Of a stretch of DNA of 13,148 nt, positions 1-7,290 are shown piece by piece. Position 1 is the first letter of the stretch. The number at the start of each line of letters is the position of its first letter. The notes below the pieces were generated by a model. It searched no databases. It was not told the origin of the DNA and saw only the letters and a list, made by a program, of their open reading frames with translations. This DNA is from an uncultured bacterium (GTDB lineage Bacteria; Cyanobacteriota; Vampirovibrionia; Gastranaerophilales; Gastranaerophilaceae): positions 1 through 13,148 of the forward strand of contig URHD01000054.1 in the NCBI GenBank assembly GCA_900547585.1, given 5' to 3'. The translations under genes and the position numbers were made by a program.

Positions 1-233
1 TCCTGATTGGCTTTTTGTTGAGCTTCGCGCTGTTTTTTGGCTTCCTCTGATTTTTTGTTTATTTCTGCCATTTTAGCGTCCTGCTTTTTAATTGCAGCAT
101 TTTGCTTGTCAAGAAGTTCCTGTCTTTTATTGAGATATTTTTGTCCGAGAGGTGTTGTTGCAGTAGCTGCAAATGTGCATGCCGAAGTCATTATAAATGC
201 GGCTGCGATAGCGATTGCTGAAAGTTTTTTCAT
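1..233 (-). CDS. Small exported charged/coiled-coil protein, partial at left edge
   Basis: Seen: reading leftwards from an ATG at 233 there are 77 codons without a stop, running off the window. An AGGAGGA Shine-Dalgarno site (241-247) lies 7 nt upstream and a good promoter lies further up. Residues 1-22 look like a signal peptide: MKKL, a hydrophobic Ala/Ile stretch, then CTFA with likely signal peptidase I cleavage after Ala22. Cys19 follows Thr-Ser-Ala, a poor lipobox, so a lipoprotein is less likely. From about residue 35 the protein is almost entirely Lys, Glu, Gln and Ala with heptad-like spacing, suggesting a periplasmic or secreted coiled coil. It is divergent from the rhamnose operon with 141 bp between the start codons. 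I do not recognise the family and the C-terminus is missing. A reading frame on the other strand at 37-273 is its shadow. Confidence 0.8.
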   Translation of the reverse strand, partial: MKKLSAIAIAAAFIMTSACTFAATATTPLGQKYLNKRQELLDKQNAAIKKQDAKMAEINKKSEEAKKQREAQQKANQ

Positions 234-261
234 AGTAAAATCCTCCTTTTTTGATAGTGCT

Positions 262-291
262 ATTATATCATAATTAAATTTTTTGTTACAA
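262..291 (-). promoter_or_regulatory. Promoter of the exported-protein gene
   Basis: On the minus strand there is TTGTAA (286-291), an 18-nt spacer, and a perfect TATAAT (262-267) preceded by TG one base upstream, an extended -10. The predicted start near 255 leaves a leader of about 20 nt carrying the AGGAGGA site. Sigma70-type by pattern only. Confidence 0.7.
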
Positions 292-335
292 TTCATTATT
301 TGAACCCTTTTTGTGCTAAATTGTTATAGGTCTTG

Positions 336-344
336 TGTTATAAT
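336..344 (+). promoter_or_regulatory. Extended -10 promoter of the rml operon
   Basis: TGT followed by TATAAT (339-344) forms an extended -10. No -35 hexamer at the right spacing is convincing: TTGTGC at 311 and TTGTTA at 321 are 22 and 12 nt away, so the extended -10 probably carries recognition. The start is expected near 351, followed by a GAGAGGG ribosome site (365-371) before the rmlC ATG at 375. Confidence 0.6.
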
Positions 345-374
345 TTAGTAAATAACAGGAAGTTGAGAGGGAAA

Positions 375-926
375 ATGCCGTTTAGTTTTGAAAAAACAGC
401 GATTGAAGATGTCATAGTGATTACTCCACGTGCATTTAACGATGACAGAGGCTTTTTTATGGAAACATATAAACGCTCTGACTTTATTAATAACGGAATA
501 AAGGAGGATTTTGTTCAAGATAACCATTCAAAATCCACAAAAGGCGTGCTGCGCGGGCTTCATTACCAGAAAGCGCCAAAAGCGCAGGCTAAAATCGTAA
601 GATGTATTAAAGGTGCAATCTTTGATGTTGCAGTTGACATCAGAAAAGGCTCAAAAACATACGGAAAATGGGTTGGAGTCGAGCTTACGGAAGAAAACAA
701 AAAAATGCTTTATATTCCTGCGGGATTTGCGCATGGATTTTGCGTAAGGTCGGAGGTTGCGGAGATTTGTTACAAATCGTCCGATGAATATTCCCCCGAA
801 AACGACCGGGGAATCATGTGGAACGATTCTGAAATCGGAATCGACTGGAATCTGGACGCAGAACCCGTCATTTCTGAAAAGGATTCAAAACATCCTTTGT
901 TAAAAGATGCAGATAATAATTTTTAA
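375..926 (+). CDS. rfbC: dTDP-4-dehydrorhamnose 3,5-epimerase
   Basis: RmlC performs the double epimerisation at C3 and C5 of dTDP-4-keto-6-deoxyglucose, third step of dTDP-L-rhamnose synthesis in the cytoplasm. From the ATG at 375 the protein has 183 residues, the usual size for this cupin-fold family. Family landmarks are RGFFMETY (25-32), RGLHYQ (60-65) with catalytic His63, VAVDIRKGS (85-93), YIPAGFAHGF (113-122), Tyr133 and Asp170; the His63/Asp170 pair and Tyr133 sit where the characterised enzymes have them. I chose 375 rather than the upstream in-frame ATG at 333 because GAGAGGG lies just before 375, the family begins there, and 333 lies upstream of or inside the -10 box. First gene of the four-gene operon. 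Confidence 0.96.
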   Translation: MPFSFEKTAIEDVIVITPRAFNDDRGFFMETYKRSDFINNGIKEDFVQDNHSKSTKGVLRGLHYQKAPKAQAKIVRCIKGAIFDVAVDIRKGSKTYGKWVGVELTEENKKMLYIPAGFAHGFCVRSEVAEICYKSSDEYSPENDRGIMWNDSEIGIDWNLDAEPVISEKDSKHPLLKDADNNF

Positions 927-935
927 GAGGTGAAT

Positions 936-1916
936 ATGAGATTATTAGTTACCGGAGGCGCCGGTTTTATTGGAAACTGTTTTGTAAGGCACATTTTGAA
1001 TAAATATCCTGATTACAAGGTGATAAACCTCGACGCTCTTACTTATGCAGGAAATCTTGAGAATTTGAAGGATGTTGAAAACAACCCGAACTACAAATTC
1101 GTGCATGGAAATATTTGCGACAAAAAGCTCGTTCGCGAACTTATGGCTGAAGTTGACGCATGCGTAAACTTTGCTGCTGAATCTCATGTCGACAGAAGCA
1201 TAACTGGCCCGGAAATCTTTGTTGAAACAAATATTCAGGGAACTTTAAACCTGCTTCAAAACGCTAAAGAGTTCAAAATTGACCGTTATTTGCAGGTTTC
1301 GACGGATGAAGTCTATGGAACGCTCGGCAAAACAGGCTACTTTACGGAAGAAACACCTCTTGCCCCGAACAGCCCTTATTCTGCGTCAAAAACCGGTGCA
1401 GACTTGCTGGTTCGAGCTTATTATGAAACTTATAAAATGCCGGTTCTGACCACCCGCTGCTCAAACAACTACGGGCCTTATCAGTACCCTGAAAAGCTCA
1501 TCCCGCTCTTTATTTCTAACCTTTTGAACGGAAAACAGGTTCCTGTTTACGGTGATGGCATGAATGTGCGCGACTGGTTGTATGTTTATGACCATTGCGC
1601 GGCGATTGATACGGTTCTGCACAAAGGACGCGTCGGCGAGGTCTACAATATTGGCGGAAACAACGAAAAAGCCAACATTGAAATTACAAAACTCTTGATA
1701 AAAGAGCTCGGCAAAGACGAAAGCTCAATAAAATACGTCGAAGACCGCCTCGGGCACGACAGAAGATACGCAATTGACAGCTCAAAAATCCAAAAAGAGC
1801 TCGGCTGGTCGCCCTCAGTTACTTTTGAAGAGGGCATAAAGCTCACAATTGACTGGTATTTGAAAAATCAGGATTGGATTGAGCATATTGAAGCAAGAAA
1901 GGCAGCTGCTGTTTAA
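936..1916 (+). CDS. rfbB: dTDP-glucose 4,6-dehydratase
   Basis: RmlB, an NAD-dependent short-chain dehydrogenase/reductase of the extended type, converts dTDP-glucose to dTDP-4-keto-6-deoxyglucose (second step). Starting at ATG 936 it has 326 residues, typical of the family. The N-terminal TGGAGFIG holds the nucleotide-binding glycines (Gly7, Gly10, Gly13). The catalytic Thr123-Asp124-Glu125 is in STDEVYG and the Tyr148-x3-Lys152 pair in YSASK. NYGPYQYPEKLIPLFI and RDWLYVYDHC are further family blocks. An in-frame GTG at 930 would add two residues, but AAGAGG (925-930) is then used as coding sequence; the ATG at 936, 5 nt after it, fits better. It starts 9 nt after rmlC ends and its TAA shares one base with the rmlD ATG. 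Confidence 0.96.
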   Translation: MRLLVTGGAGFIGNCFVRHILNKYPDYKVINLDALTYAGNLENLKDVENNPNYKFVHGNICDKKLVRELMAEVDACVNFAAESHVDRSITGPEIFVETNIQGTLNLLQNAKEFKIDRYLQVSTDEVYGTLGKTGYFTEETPLAPNSPYSASKTGADLLVRAYYETYKMPVLTTRCSNNYGPYQYPEKLIPLFISNLLNGKQVPVYGDGMNVRDWLYVYDHCAAIDTVLHKGRVGEVYNIGGNNEKANIEITKLLIKELGKDESSIKYVEDRLGHDRRYAIDSSKIQKELGWSPSVTFEEGIKLTIDWYLKNQDWIEHIEARKAAAV

Positions 1917-2746
1917 TGAAAGTTCTTGTTACAGGCGCAAAGGGCATGCTGGGGCAGGATTTGTGCCCTATGCTTGAGGATGATGGCTATGATGTAATCG
2001 AAACCGATGCGGATTCGATGGATATTACTGATTCAGGGACGGTTCTGGCTGTTTTTGGTGCGCAAAAGCCCGATTTTGTAATCCATTGCGCGGCTTATAC
2101 AAATGTTGACAAAGCGGAAGAAGATTTTGAAACTGCGCTTTTGATTAACGAAAAAGGCACGGAAAATGTTGCAAAAGCGGCCGCAAAAGCTGATATTCCG
2201 ATGGTTTATATCAGCACGGATTATGTTTTTGACGGAACCGCTAAAAATCCCTACAAACCCGATGACAAAACAAATCCAGTGGATAATTACGGCCTATCTA
2301 AGCTAAAAGGCGAAGAAGCGGTTAAAAAACATTGCAAAAAATACTACATAACCCGAACAAGCTGGCTTTACGGGCACCATGGAAAGAATTTTGTGGAAAC
2401 AATGATTGCTTTGTCGAAAAAAATGCCTGAAGTCCGTGTTGTTGACGACCAAATAGGCTGCCCCACGTGGACAGTTGCGCTGGCTGACGCAATTATCGGG
2501 CTCATTGATGAAGAAGCGGAATATGGAATTTATCACGTTTGCGGAAGCGGAAAAACAAGCTGGTACGGCTTTACAAAGGAGATTTTTAAGCTTGCGGGAA
2601 TAAAAACACCGGTTCTCCCCGTAACCACGGCAGAATTTCCCAGACCGGCAAAGCGCCCTGCGTATTCTGTCATGGAAAATGACGGAATCTGCCCTGATTG
2701 GAAAGTATCACTAAAACAATATATGGAATTACGCGAAGATGACTAA
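1916..2746 (+). CDS. rfbD: dTDP-4-dehydrorhamnose reductase
   Basis: RmlD, an NAD(P)H-dependent reductase of the extended SDR type, reduces dTDP-4-keto-L-rhamnose to dTDP-L-rhamnose, the last step. It has 276 residues. VTGAKGMLG carries the dinucleotide-binding glycines (7, 10, 13). STDYVFDG (100-107) includes the catalytic Thr, and Tyr125-x3-Lys129 in YGLSK is the active-site pair. RTSWLYG and DDQIGCPTW further along are family blocks. The ATG overlaps the rmlB stop by one base (TAATG) and the C-terminus overlaps rmlA by 8 nt, so translation is probably coupled through the operon. Confidence 0.95.
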   Translation: MKVLVTGAKGMLGQDLCPMLEDDGYDVIETDADSMDITDSGTVLAVFGAQKPDFVIHCAAYTNVDKAEEDFETALLINEKGTENVAKAAAKADIPMVYISTDYVFDGTAKNPYKPDDKTNPVDNYGLSKLKGEEAVKKHCKKYYITRTSWLYGHHGKNFVETMIALSKKMPEVRVVDDQIGCPTWTVALADAIIGLIDEEAEYGIYHVCGSGKTSWYGFTKEIFKLAGIKTPVLPVTTAEFPRPAKRPAYSVMENDGICPDWKVSLKQYMELREDD

Positions 2747-3614
2747 AAAAACTAAAGGAATTGTCCTTGCCGGCGGCTCGGGCACCCGTCTGTATCCCTC
2801 TACAATGACCGTTTCAAAGCAGCTTTTGCCTGTTTATGACAAACCGATGATTTATCACCCTGTTTCGGTGCTTATGCTTGCCGGAATCCGTGATATTCTT
2901 ATTATTTCGACGCCCGAGGATACCCCGAAGTTTGAAAAACTGCTAGGTGACGGAAAAAATCTCGGCGTAAACTTTGAATACACTGTCCAGCCATCTCCGG
3001 ACGGGCTTGCGCAGGCTTTTATTATCGGAGAGAAGTTCATTGGGGATGACAATGCCGCACTTGTGCTCGGTGACAATATTTTTTACGGCATGGGATTTTC
3101 AAGCATTCTTAAAAACGCTTCTGAGCGCGGCGACGGGGCGACTGTCTTTGCTTATCAGGTAAAAGACCCCGAAAGATTCGGCGTTGTTGATTTTGATGAA
3201 AATAAAAAGGCGATTTCAATCGAAGAAAAGCCTAAAAATCCAAAATCGAACTTTGCAGTAACAGGTTTGTATTTTTATGACAACAAAGTCGTTGAATACG
3301 CAAAATCCTTGAAACCATCAGCCCGCGGAGAGCTGGAGATTACGGATTTGAACAATGTTTATCTTAAAAATGGCAATCTTAATGTTGAGGTGCTCGGTAG
3401 AGGCTTTGCATGGCTCGACACCGGTACTCATGACGCTCTATTGCAGGCAAGTTCTTATGTTCAGACGATTGAGAACAATCAGGGCATAAAAATCGCATGC
3501 CTTGAGGAAGTTGCATGGCGCATGGGCTTTATTGACAGAGAAACCATCCGCGAAAATGCCCGAAAATTCAAAAATAGCAATTATTATCAGTATATTTTGA
3601 GAATTACGGAATAA
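2739..3614 (+). CDS. rfbA: Glucose-1-phosphate thymidylyltransferase
   Basis: RmlA joins glucose-1-phosphate and dTTP to give dTDP-glucose and pyrophosphate, the first and usually feedback-controlled step. The 291 residues match the usual length. The nucleotidyltransferase signature is AGGSGTRLYP (11-20), followed by KQLLPVYDKPMIYHP (27-41) with the activating Lys27. LGDNIFYG (110-117) contains the metal-binding Asp112. Later blocks include EEKPKNP, GLYFYD and GRGFAWLDTGTHD, which is characteristic of RmlA. The ATG lies within the end of rmlD, so this is the last gene of the operon C-B-D-A. About 117 bp separate it from the next gene, without a convincing terminator. Confidence 0.96.
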   Translation: MTKKTKGIVLAGGSGTRLYPSTMTVSKQLLPVYDKPMIYHPVSVLMLAGIRDILIISTPEDTPKFEKLLGDGKNLGVNFEYTVQPSPDGLAQAFIIGEKFIGDDNAALVLGDNIFYGMGFSSILKNASERGDGATVFAYQVKDPERFGVVDFDENKKAISIEEKPKNPKSNFAVTGLYFYDNKVVEYAKSLKPSARGELEITDLNNVYLKNGNLNVEVLGRGFAWLDTGTHDALLQASSYVQTIENNQGIKIACLEEVAWRMGFIDRETIRENARKFKNSNYYQYILRITE

Positions 3615-3731
3615 TTTGCGAAAAAACACGCCGGCAAGCATGAATTTCATTTTTGTTGAGTGAGATGGCATTGTTTTCGGCTTAAAAAAATTGCCTGTTT
3701 TTGTTATCATGCCCTTAGAGAGGGATTTATT

Positions 3732-4952
3732 ATGCATGAAATAATCGAAACCGCCGAAGCAAAGGTCGCTGAGCAGTTTAAAAGAGTAGATAAAATAAAA
3801 GAATATAATCAGGAAAAAGTCCTAAACGCTTTTCAAAAGTATAAAATCGGGCTGGAGCATTTTGCAACGGTCAGCGGGTACGGGCATGATGATATGGGGC
3901 GCGAGGCGCTGGACAACGTCTTTGCGGACGTTTTTAAAACCGAAGCAGCTGTTGTTCGAAACCATTTTGTGTCAGGAACCCATGCGATTGCGTGCGCGCT
4001 TTTTGGAAATTTGCGTTATGGCGAAAAGCTTGTGTCAGTAGTGGGAACGCCCTACGATACAATGGAAGAAGTTATCGGTACAAGGGGCGACAGGCGTGCT
4101 TCTTTGATGGGACACGGGGTTTTGTACGAAGAAATCCCGCTTAAAAACGAAATGGATGTTGATTTTGAGCTTTTGGAGAGAAAAATCGACAAATCCGTAA
4201 ACATGGTCACAATTCAGCGCTCGCGCGGGTATTCCTTGCGAAAATCGCTCGATATTGCAACAACAAAAAAGGTTATCGACATCGTAAAATCTAAAAATCC
4301 CGACTGTATCTGCTTTATTGACAACTGCTACTGCGAATTTGTCGAAGAAAAAGAACCTTTGGAAATCGGCGCGGATTTGATTGCCGGTTCTTTGATAAAA
4401 AACCCCGGTGGAGGGATTGTTGAAGCAGGCGGATATATTGCAGGCAAAAAAGAGTACGTTGAACAGGCTGCAATGCGCCTAACAGCTCCAGGAATCGGCG
4501 CTGAGGGCGGTGCTATGCTTAATCAGCTTCGTCTGATTTTTCAGGGTCTGTTTATGGCGCCATCGGTTGTTGCTGATGCGGTGAAAGGGTCGATTCTTGC
4601 GTCGCAGGTGTTTGAGGATATTGGTTTTGTATCGACACCAAAGCCAGAGGAGCCCAGATGTGACCTGATTCAAACGATAAAATTCGGTGCGCCCGAACCT
4701 TTGATGGCGTTTTGTAAGGCTTTGCAGTATTATTCACCTGTTGAATCCTATTTAACGCCCATTCCGGACGAAGTTCCGGGGTATGAGGACAAATTAATAA
4801 TGGCCGGGGGCAGTTTTATTGAGGGTTCGACGATTGAGCTTTCGGCTGATGGGCCTATGCGCCCGCCTTATGCGGCTTATATGCAGGGCGGCTTAAATTA
4901 TGCACATGTGAAGATTGCTCTGAACGGGATTTTGAAAGAATTGGGAATGTAG
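3732..4952 (+). CDS. Methionine gamma-lyase family (aluminium-resistance type) PLP enzyme
   Basis: A pyridoxal-phosphate enzyme of the family annotated as aluminium resistance protein or Met_gamma_lyase (PF06838), fold type I and distantly related to cystathionine lyases. Substrate is not established, so the name is a family label. Seen: 406 residues from the ATG at 3732, near family length. RNHFVSGTHAIACALFG (76-92) is the cofactor-phosphate region. FIDNCYCEF (195-203) supplies Asp197 for the pyridine nitrogen. SLIKNPGGG (220-228) contains the likely Schiff-base Lys223. The longer frame from 3660 is rejected because AGAGAGGG (3717-3724) lies 7 nt before the ATG at 3732 and the extra 24 residues are Cys-rich and unlike the family. 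It follows the rml operon on the same strand but with no pathway link. Confidence 0.88.
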   Translation: MHEIIETAEAKVAEQFKRVDKIKEYNQEKVLNAFQKYKIGLEHFATVSGYGHDDMGREALDNVFADVFKTEAAVVRNHFVSGTHAIACALFGNLRYGEKLVSVVGTPYDTMEEVIGTRGDRRASLMGHGVLYEEIPLKNEMDVDFELLERKIDKSVNMVTIQRSRGYSLRKSLDIATTKKVIDIVKSKNPDCICFIDNCYCEFVEEKEPLEIGADLIAGSLIKNPGGGIVEAGGYIAGKKEYVEQAAMRLTAPGIGAEGGAMLNQLRLIFQGLFMAPSVVADAVKGSILASQVFEDIGFVSTPKPEEPRCDLIQTIKFGAPEPLMAFCKALQYYSPVESYLTPIPDEVPGYEDKLIMAGGSFIEGSTIELSADGPMRPPYAAYMQGGLNYAHVKIALNGILKELGM

Positions 4953-4988
4953 TAGCTCATTCGGGTTGTGTTCGTTTGCAAAAATTTA

Positions 4989-4997
4989 TGCTAACTT
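4989..4997 (+). promoter_or_regulatory. Candidate extended -10 giving a leaderless mRNA
   Basis: TGC followed by TAACTT (4992-4997) resembles an extended -10 and lies only 6 nt before the ATG at 5004; no Shine-Dalgarno site precedes that ATG. The start of transcription would then fall at or next to the ATG. A weaker alternative pairs TTGTGT (4966-4971) with TATGCT (4987-4992) at 15 nt. Confidence 0.35.
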
Positions 4998-5003
4998 ATT
5001 ATT

Positions 5004-6845
5004 ATGAAAAAAAGAACACTGCTAATTACTGTAATCCTATTTGTTGTTATAGTGCTTGCGAGCTGTATCCGCGCGGATAAGCCCGAAGTAGATAAAACTG
5101 CGGTAAAATCCGCCCAAAATCAAGAGGATTCTTTTGTCCCCAAACCTGTTGAACTGAAAACCATTGACGGAATCGATTTTCTGCTTTCCAGAAGCCCATC
5201 CGGAAAATACGGCGGAACAATGGTCATCAGCACAATCGGCGAAGGGCCGAAAACCTTTAATTCATGGAACTCAAAGGACGCAACATCAAGCGTCGCAAGT
5301 GATATTATGTTCGAAAGCCTTGTTTCGACCGACCCGTACACGGGCGAGGTCATTCCGAGGCTCGCAAAAACAATAAAAACGCTGCCTGACAAAAAAACTT
5401 ACATAATAACGCTAAGAAAAGGGCTGAAATGGTCGGACGGAAAAGAAATCACCGCAGATGATGTCGAATATACTTGGAACACGCTGGTTTTCGGCGGTTA
5501 TGGAAACACAAGCACCCGAGATGCAATGTATATTGACGGGGAGCTGCCGAAAGTTACGAAAATCGATAAATATACGGTGAAATTTGTTACCCCGAAGCCG
5601 TTTTCACCGTTTTTAAGGCAAATTAGCATGCCGATTGCGCCGAAGCATGTACTAAAACCCGTATCAGACAAAGGAAAGCGCGTTTTTGATTCTTTCTGGG
5701 GGCCATCGACCCCACCAGAGGATTTTGTTGTGAGCGGGGCGTTCAAACTCAAGGAATACGTGCCCGCGCAGCGCATTGTATATGAGCGCAATCCGAATTA
5801 TGCGATGATTGACGAAAAAGGGCAGCGGCTGCCGTATTTGGACAAGTACATTATTCTGATTGTCGGTGATTTGAACAACGAATTGTTGAAATTTAAATCA
5901 AATGAGCTTGATGTTGTATCGTTGCGAGGCGCAAATGTTTCTATTTTCAAAGAAAAAGAGAAAAATTCGGATTACAAAATCTACAATCTCGGGCCTGATA
6001 CGGGTACGATGTATTTCGGGTTCAATCTCAACACCCGCAAGGACGACAAGGGAAAATATTACGTAAATCCCGTAAAACAAAAATGGTTCGGTGATTTGAA
6101 CTTCAGAAGAGCGGTTGATTATGCGATTGACCGTGAAAATATGGTCTTTAATGTCGCAAACGGCGTTGGAGCACCACTTTTCACGCCGGAGGCGCTTTCT
6201 TCAATTTATTTGAATGAAAAAGTCGCCAAAGGTCATCCGCAGGATGTCGAAAAAGCCCGTGAACTCCTCAAAAAATCAGGATTTTACTGGGATAAAAACA
6301 ATAAGCTTTTTGACAAAGACGGAAACAGAGTGGAATTTGACCTTTACACAAATGCCGGCAACACAGAACGTGAATCTCTGGGGGTTATGGTCAAACAAGA
6401 CCTTGAAGACCTCGGTATGAGCGTGAATTTTAAGCCTGTTGAGTTTAATACGCTTGTGAACCGTCTGACGAACACGCTTGATTGGGATGTTGTGATTATG
6501 GGCTTTACTGGCAACCCGCTTGAGCCCTACAGCGGAAAAAACGTCTGGCAATCCAACGGTTCGCTCCATTTGTTCAACATGAGGCATTCTGAAAGTGATA
6601 ATAAGAATATTTTTGCCTGGGAGCGCAGACTTGATGAAATTTTTAACAAAGCGGCTGTGGAATTGGATTTTGAAAAGCGCCGTTCGCTTTATGAGGAGTA
6701 TCAACAGCTGATTTATGACATGAAACCGATGATTTATCTTTATTCGCCCATCAGGATAACTGCAATTCGTAAAAAATTCGGAAACATTCACCCCACAGAA
6801 CTCGGCGGAGTTACTCACAACCTTGAAGAAATATACATTAAATAA
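5004..6845 (+). CDS. ABC-transporter substrate-binding lipoprotein, peptide/nickel type (SBP_bac_5)
   Basis: Probable extracytoplasmic solute-binding lipoprotein of the family that captures oligopeptides, dipeptides or nickel. Seen: 613 residues; MKKR, a strongly hydrophobic stretch, then lipobox Leu-Ala-Ser-Cys with Cys21 as the lipidated residue. After a Lys/Glu-rich linker, the family core begins near residue 68 with GKYGGTMV and continues through IMFESLVSTDP, LRKGLKWSDGKEITADDVEYTW and, later, FRRAVDYAIDREN and ARELLKKSGF. These blocks identify the family but not the ligand. No permease or ATPase gene is adjacent, so its partner must be elsewhere or it is an orphan receptor. The start is fixed by the signal peptide although no ribosome-binding site is visible. 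GC and codon use look like those of the rml operon. Confidence 0.9.
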   Translation: MKKRTLLITVILFVVIVLASCIRADKPEVDKTAVKSAQNQEDSFVPKPVELKTIDGIDFLLSRSPSGKYGGTMVISTIGEGPKTFNSWNSKDATSSVASDIMFESLVSTDPYTGEVIPRLAKTIKTLPDKKTYIITLRKGLKWSDGKEITADDVEYTWNTLVFGGYGNTSTRDAMYIDGELPKVTKIDKYTVKFVTPKPFSPFLRQISMPIAPKHVLKPVSDKGKRVFDSFWGPSTPPEDFVVSGAFKLKEYVPAQRIVYERNPNYAMIDEKGQRLPYLDKYIILIVGDLNNELLKFKSNELDVVSLRGANVSIFKEKEKNSDYKIYNLGPDTGTMYFGFNLNTRKDDKGKYYVNPVKQKWFGDLNFRRAVDYAIDRENMVFNVANGVGAPLFTPEALSSIYLNEKVAKGHPQDVEKARELLKKSGFYWDKNNKLFDKDGNRVEFDLYTNAGNTERESLGVMVKQDLEDLGMSVNFKPVEFNTLVNRLTNTLDWDVVIMGFTGNPLEPYSGKNVWQSNGSLHLFNMRHSESDNKNIFAWERRLDEIFNKAAVELDFEKRRSLYEEYQQLIYDMKPMIYLYSPIRITAIRKKFGNIHPTELGGVTHNLEEIYIK

Positions 6846-6851
6846 TAGGAC

Positions 6852-6880
6852 TTGAAAAACGAATTTCTTTTGTTTAAAAT
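6852..6880 (+). promoter_or_regulatory. Promoter for the structured RNA and possibly tRNA-Pro
   Basis: TTGAAA (6852-6857), a spacer of exactly 17 nt, and TAAAAT (6875-6880). The predicted start is about 6886-6887, at the beginning of the first helix described below, with no reading frame following. It lies just after the stop of the binding-protein gene at 6845. Confidence 0.65.
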
Positions 6881-6885
6881 GAATA

Positions 6886-7001
6886 GGCGATTAAGCCTCA
6901 TATGGTTTTTCTATATGAAGTTTTAATCGGGACGTAGCAAGGACTCCGTGAGCACGATTAAGTATCGTGCGAGATGGAGGGGGTAGCTGCGCTAGTCCCG
7001 A
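6886..7001 (+). ncRNA. Unassigned structured RNA upstream of tRNA-Pro
   Basis: I do not recognise the family. Seen by hand pairing: a 5' hairpin closed by CGATTAA (6888-6894) with TTAATCG (6923-6929) and containing CATAT/ATATG. Next comes a rod from 6927 to 7001. Its base pairs TCGGGAC (6927-6933), one bulged G and TAGC (6935-6938) against GCTAGTCCCGA (6991-7001), which is 11 bp. Then CTCC (6944-6947) pairs with GGAG (6976-6979). A loop with GTGA facing GAGAT could form tandem G.A pairs. The tip is a perfect 7-bp hairpin, GCACGAT (6952-6958) with ATCGTGC (6964-6970), loop TAAGT. A promoter sits at the right distance upstream. The two main helices compete for 6927-6929. No U-run follows, so the transcript may continue into the tRNA. 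It lacks the signature bases of SRP RNA. Confidence 0.55.
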
Positions 7002-7042
7002 AGATAAGAAGACTTTGAAAATTGAATAAAATGCAAAAAAAT

Positions 7043-7116
<74 letters not shown>

Positions 7117-7210
7117 TTTTTTTATTATAAACACGCTAGAAGGACAGGATTTGAACTTTAATGCGGACAAGCCGCGGAGGCTGCGTCTCGCCTGTCGTTC
7201 CGTCCATTTA
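7117..7210. repeat. Partial copies of the tRNA-Pro 3' end
   Basis: Between the tRNA and the terminator, GACAGGATTTGAAC (7143-7156) is the exact reverse complement of the tRNA T-arm 7096-7109 (14/14). CCTGTCGTTCCG (7191-7202) is an exact direct copy of the tRNA 3' end 7104-7115 (12/12). GACAGG (7143-7148) and CCTGTC (7191-7196) can close a stem around a GC-rich hairpin, AGCC/GGCT (7170-7173 with 7179-7182). No gene is visible here. This may be a relic of tRNA duplication or of element integration at the tRNA 3' end. Confidence 0.6.
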
Positions 7211-7253
7211 AAACAAAGACTATAGCCGAAAAGTGCTATGACCTTTGTTTTTA
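7211..7253. terminator. Bidirectional intrinsic terminator between convergent genes
   Basis: AAACAAAGACTATAGC (7211-7226) and GCTATGACCTTTGTTT (7235-7250) are inverted copies matching at 13 of 16 positions, with an 8-nt loop and a run of T residues on the plus-strand side; the minus-strand side has the matching TTTGTTTTAAAT. It sits between the tRNA-Pro transcript and the minus-strand gene ending at 7291. The 40 bases between hairpin and gene show nothing else. Confidence 0.7.
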
Positions 7254-7290
7254 TTAATTAAGTAGAAAAATCGTGATTTCCGTCAATTTG

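Noticed and set aside
333..374. Upstream ATG at 333 for rmlC
   Set aside because: It lies upstream of the -10 box and lacks a ribosome site; the ATG at 375 follows GAGAGGG and matches family length and catalytic numbering.
3615..3731. Terminator and promoter between rmlA and the PLP enzyme
   Set aside because: Only a 4-bp stem (ATGA/TCAT) before TTTTTG is visible, and no -35/-10 pair has proper spacing; TTGCCT and TATCAT are just 8 nt apart.
6886..7001. Identification of the structured RNA as SRP RNA, 6S RNA or a known riboswitch
   Set aside because: The GGAA tetraloop and flanking SRP bases are missing, the length is short for 6S RNA, and I see no known aptamer consensus.
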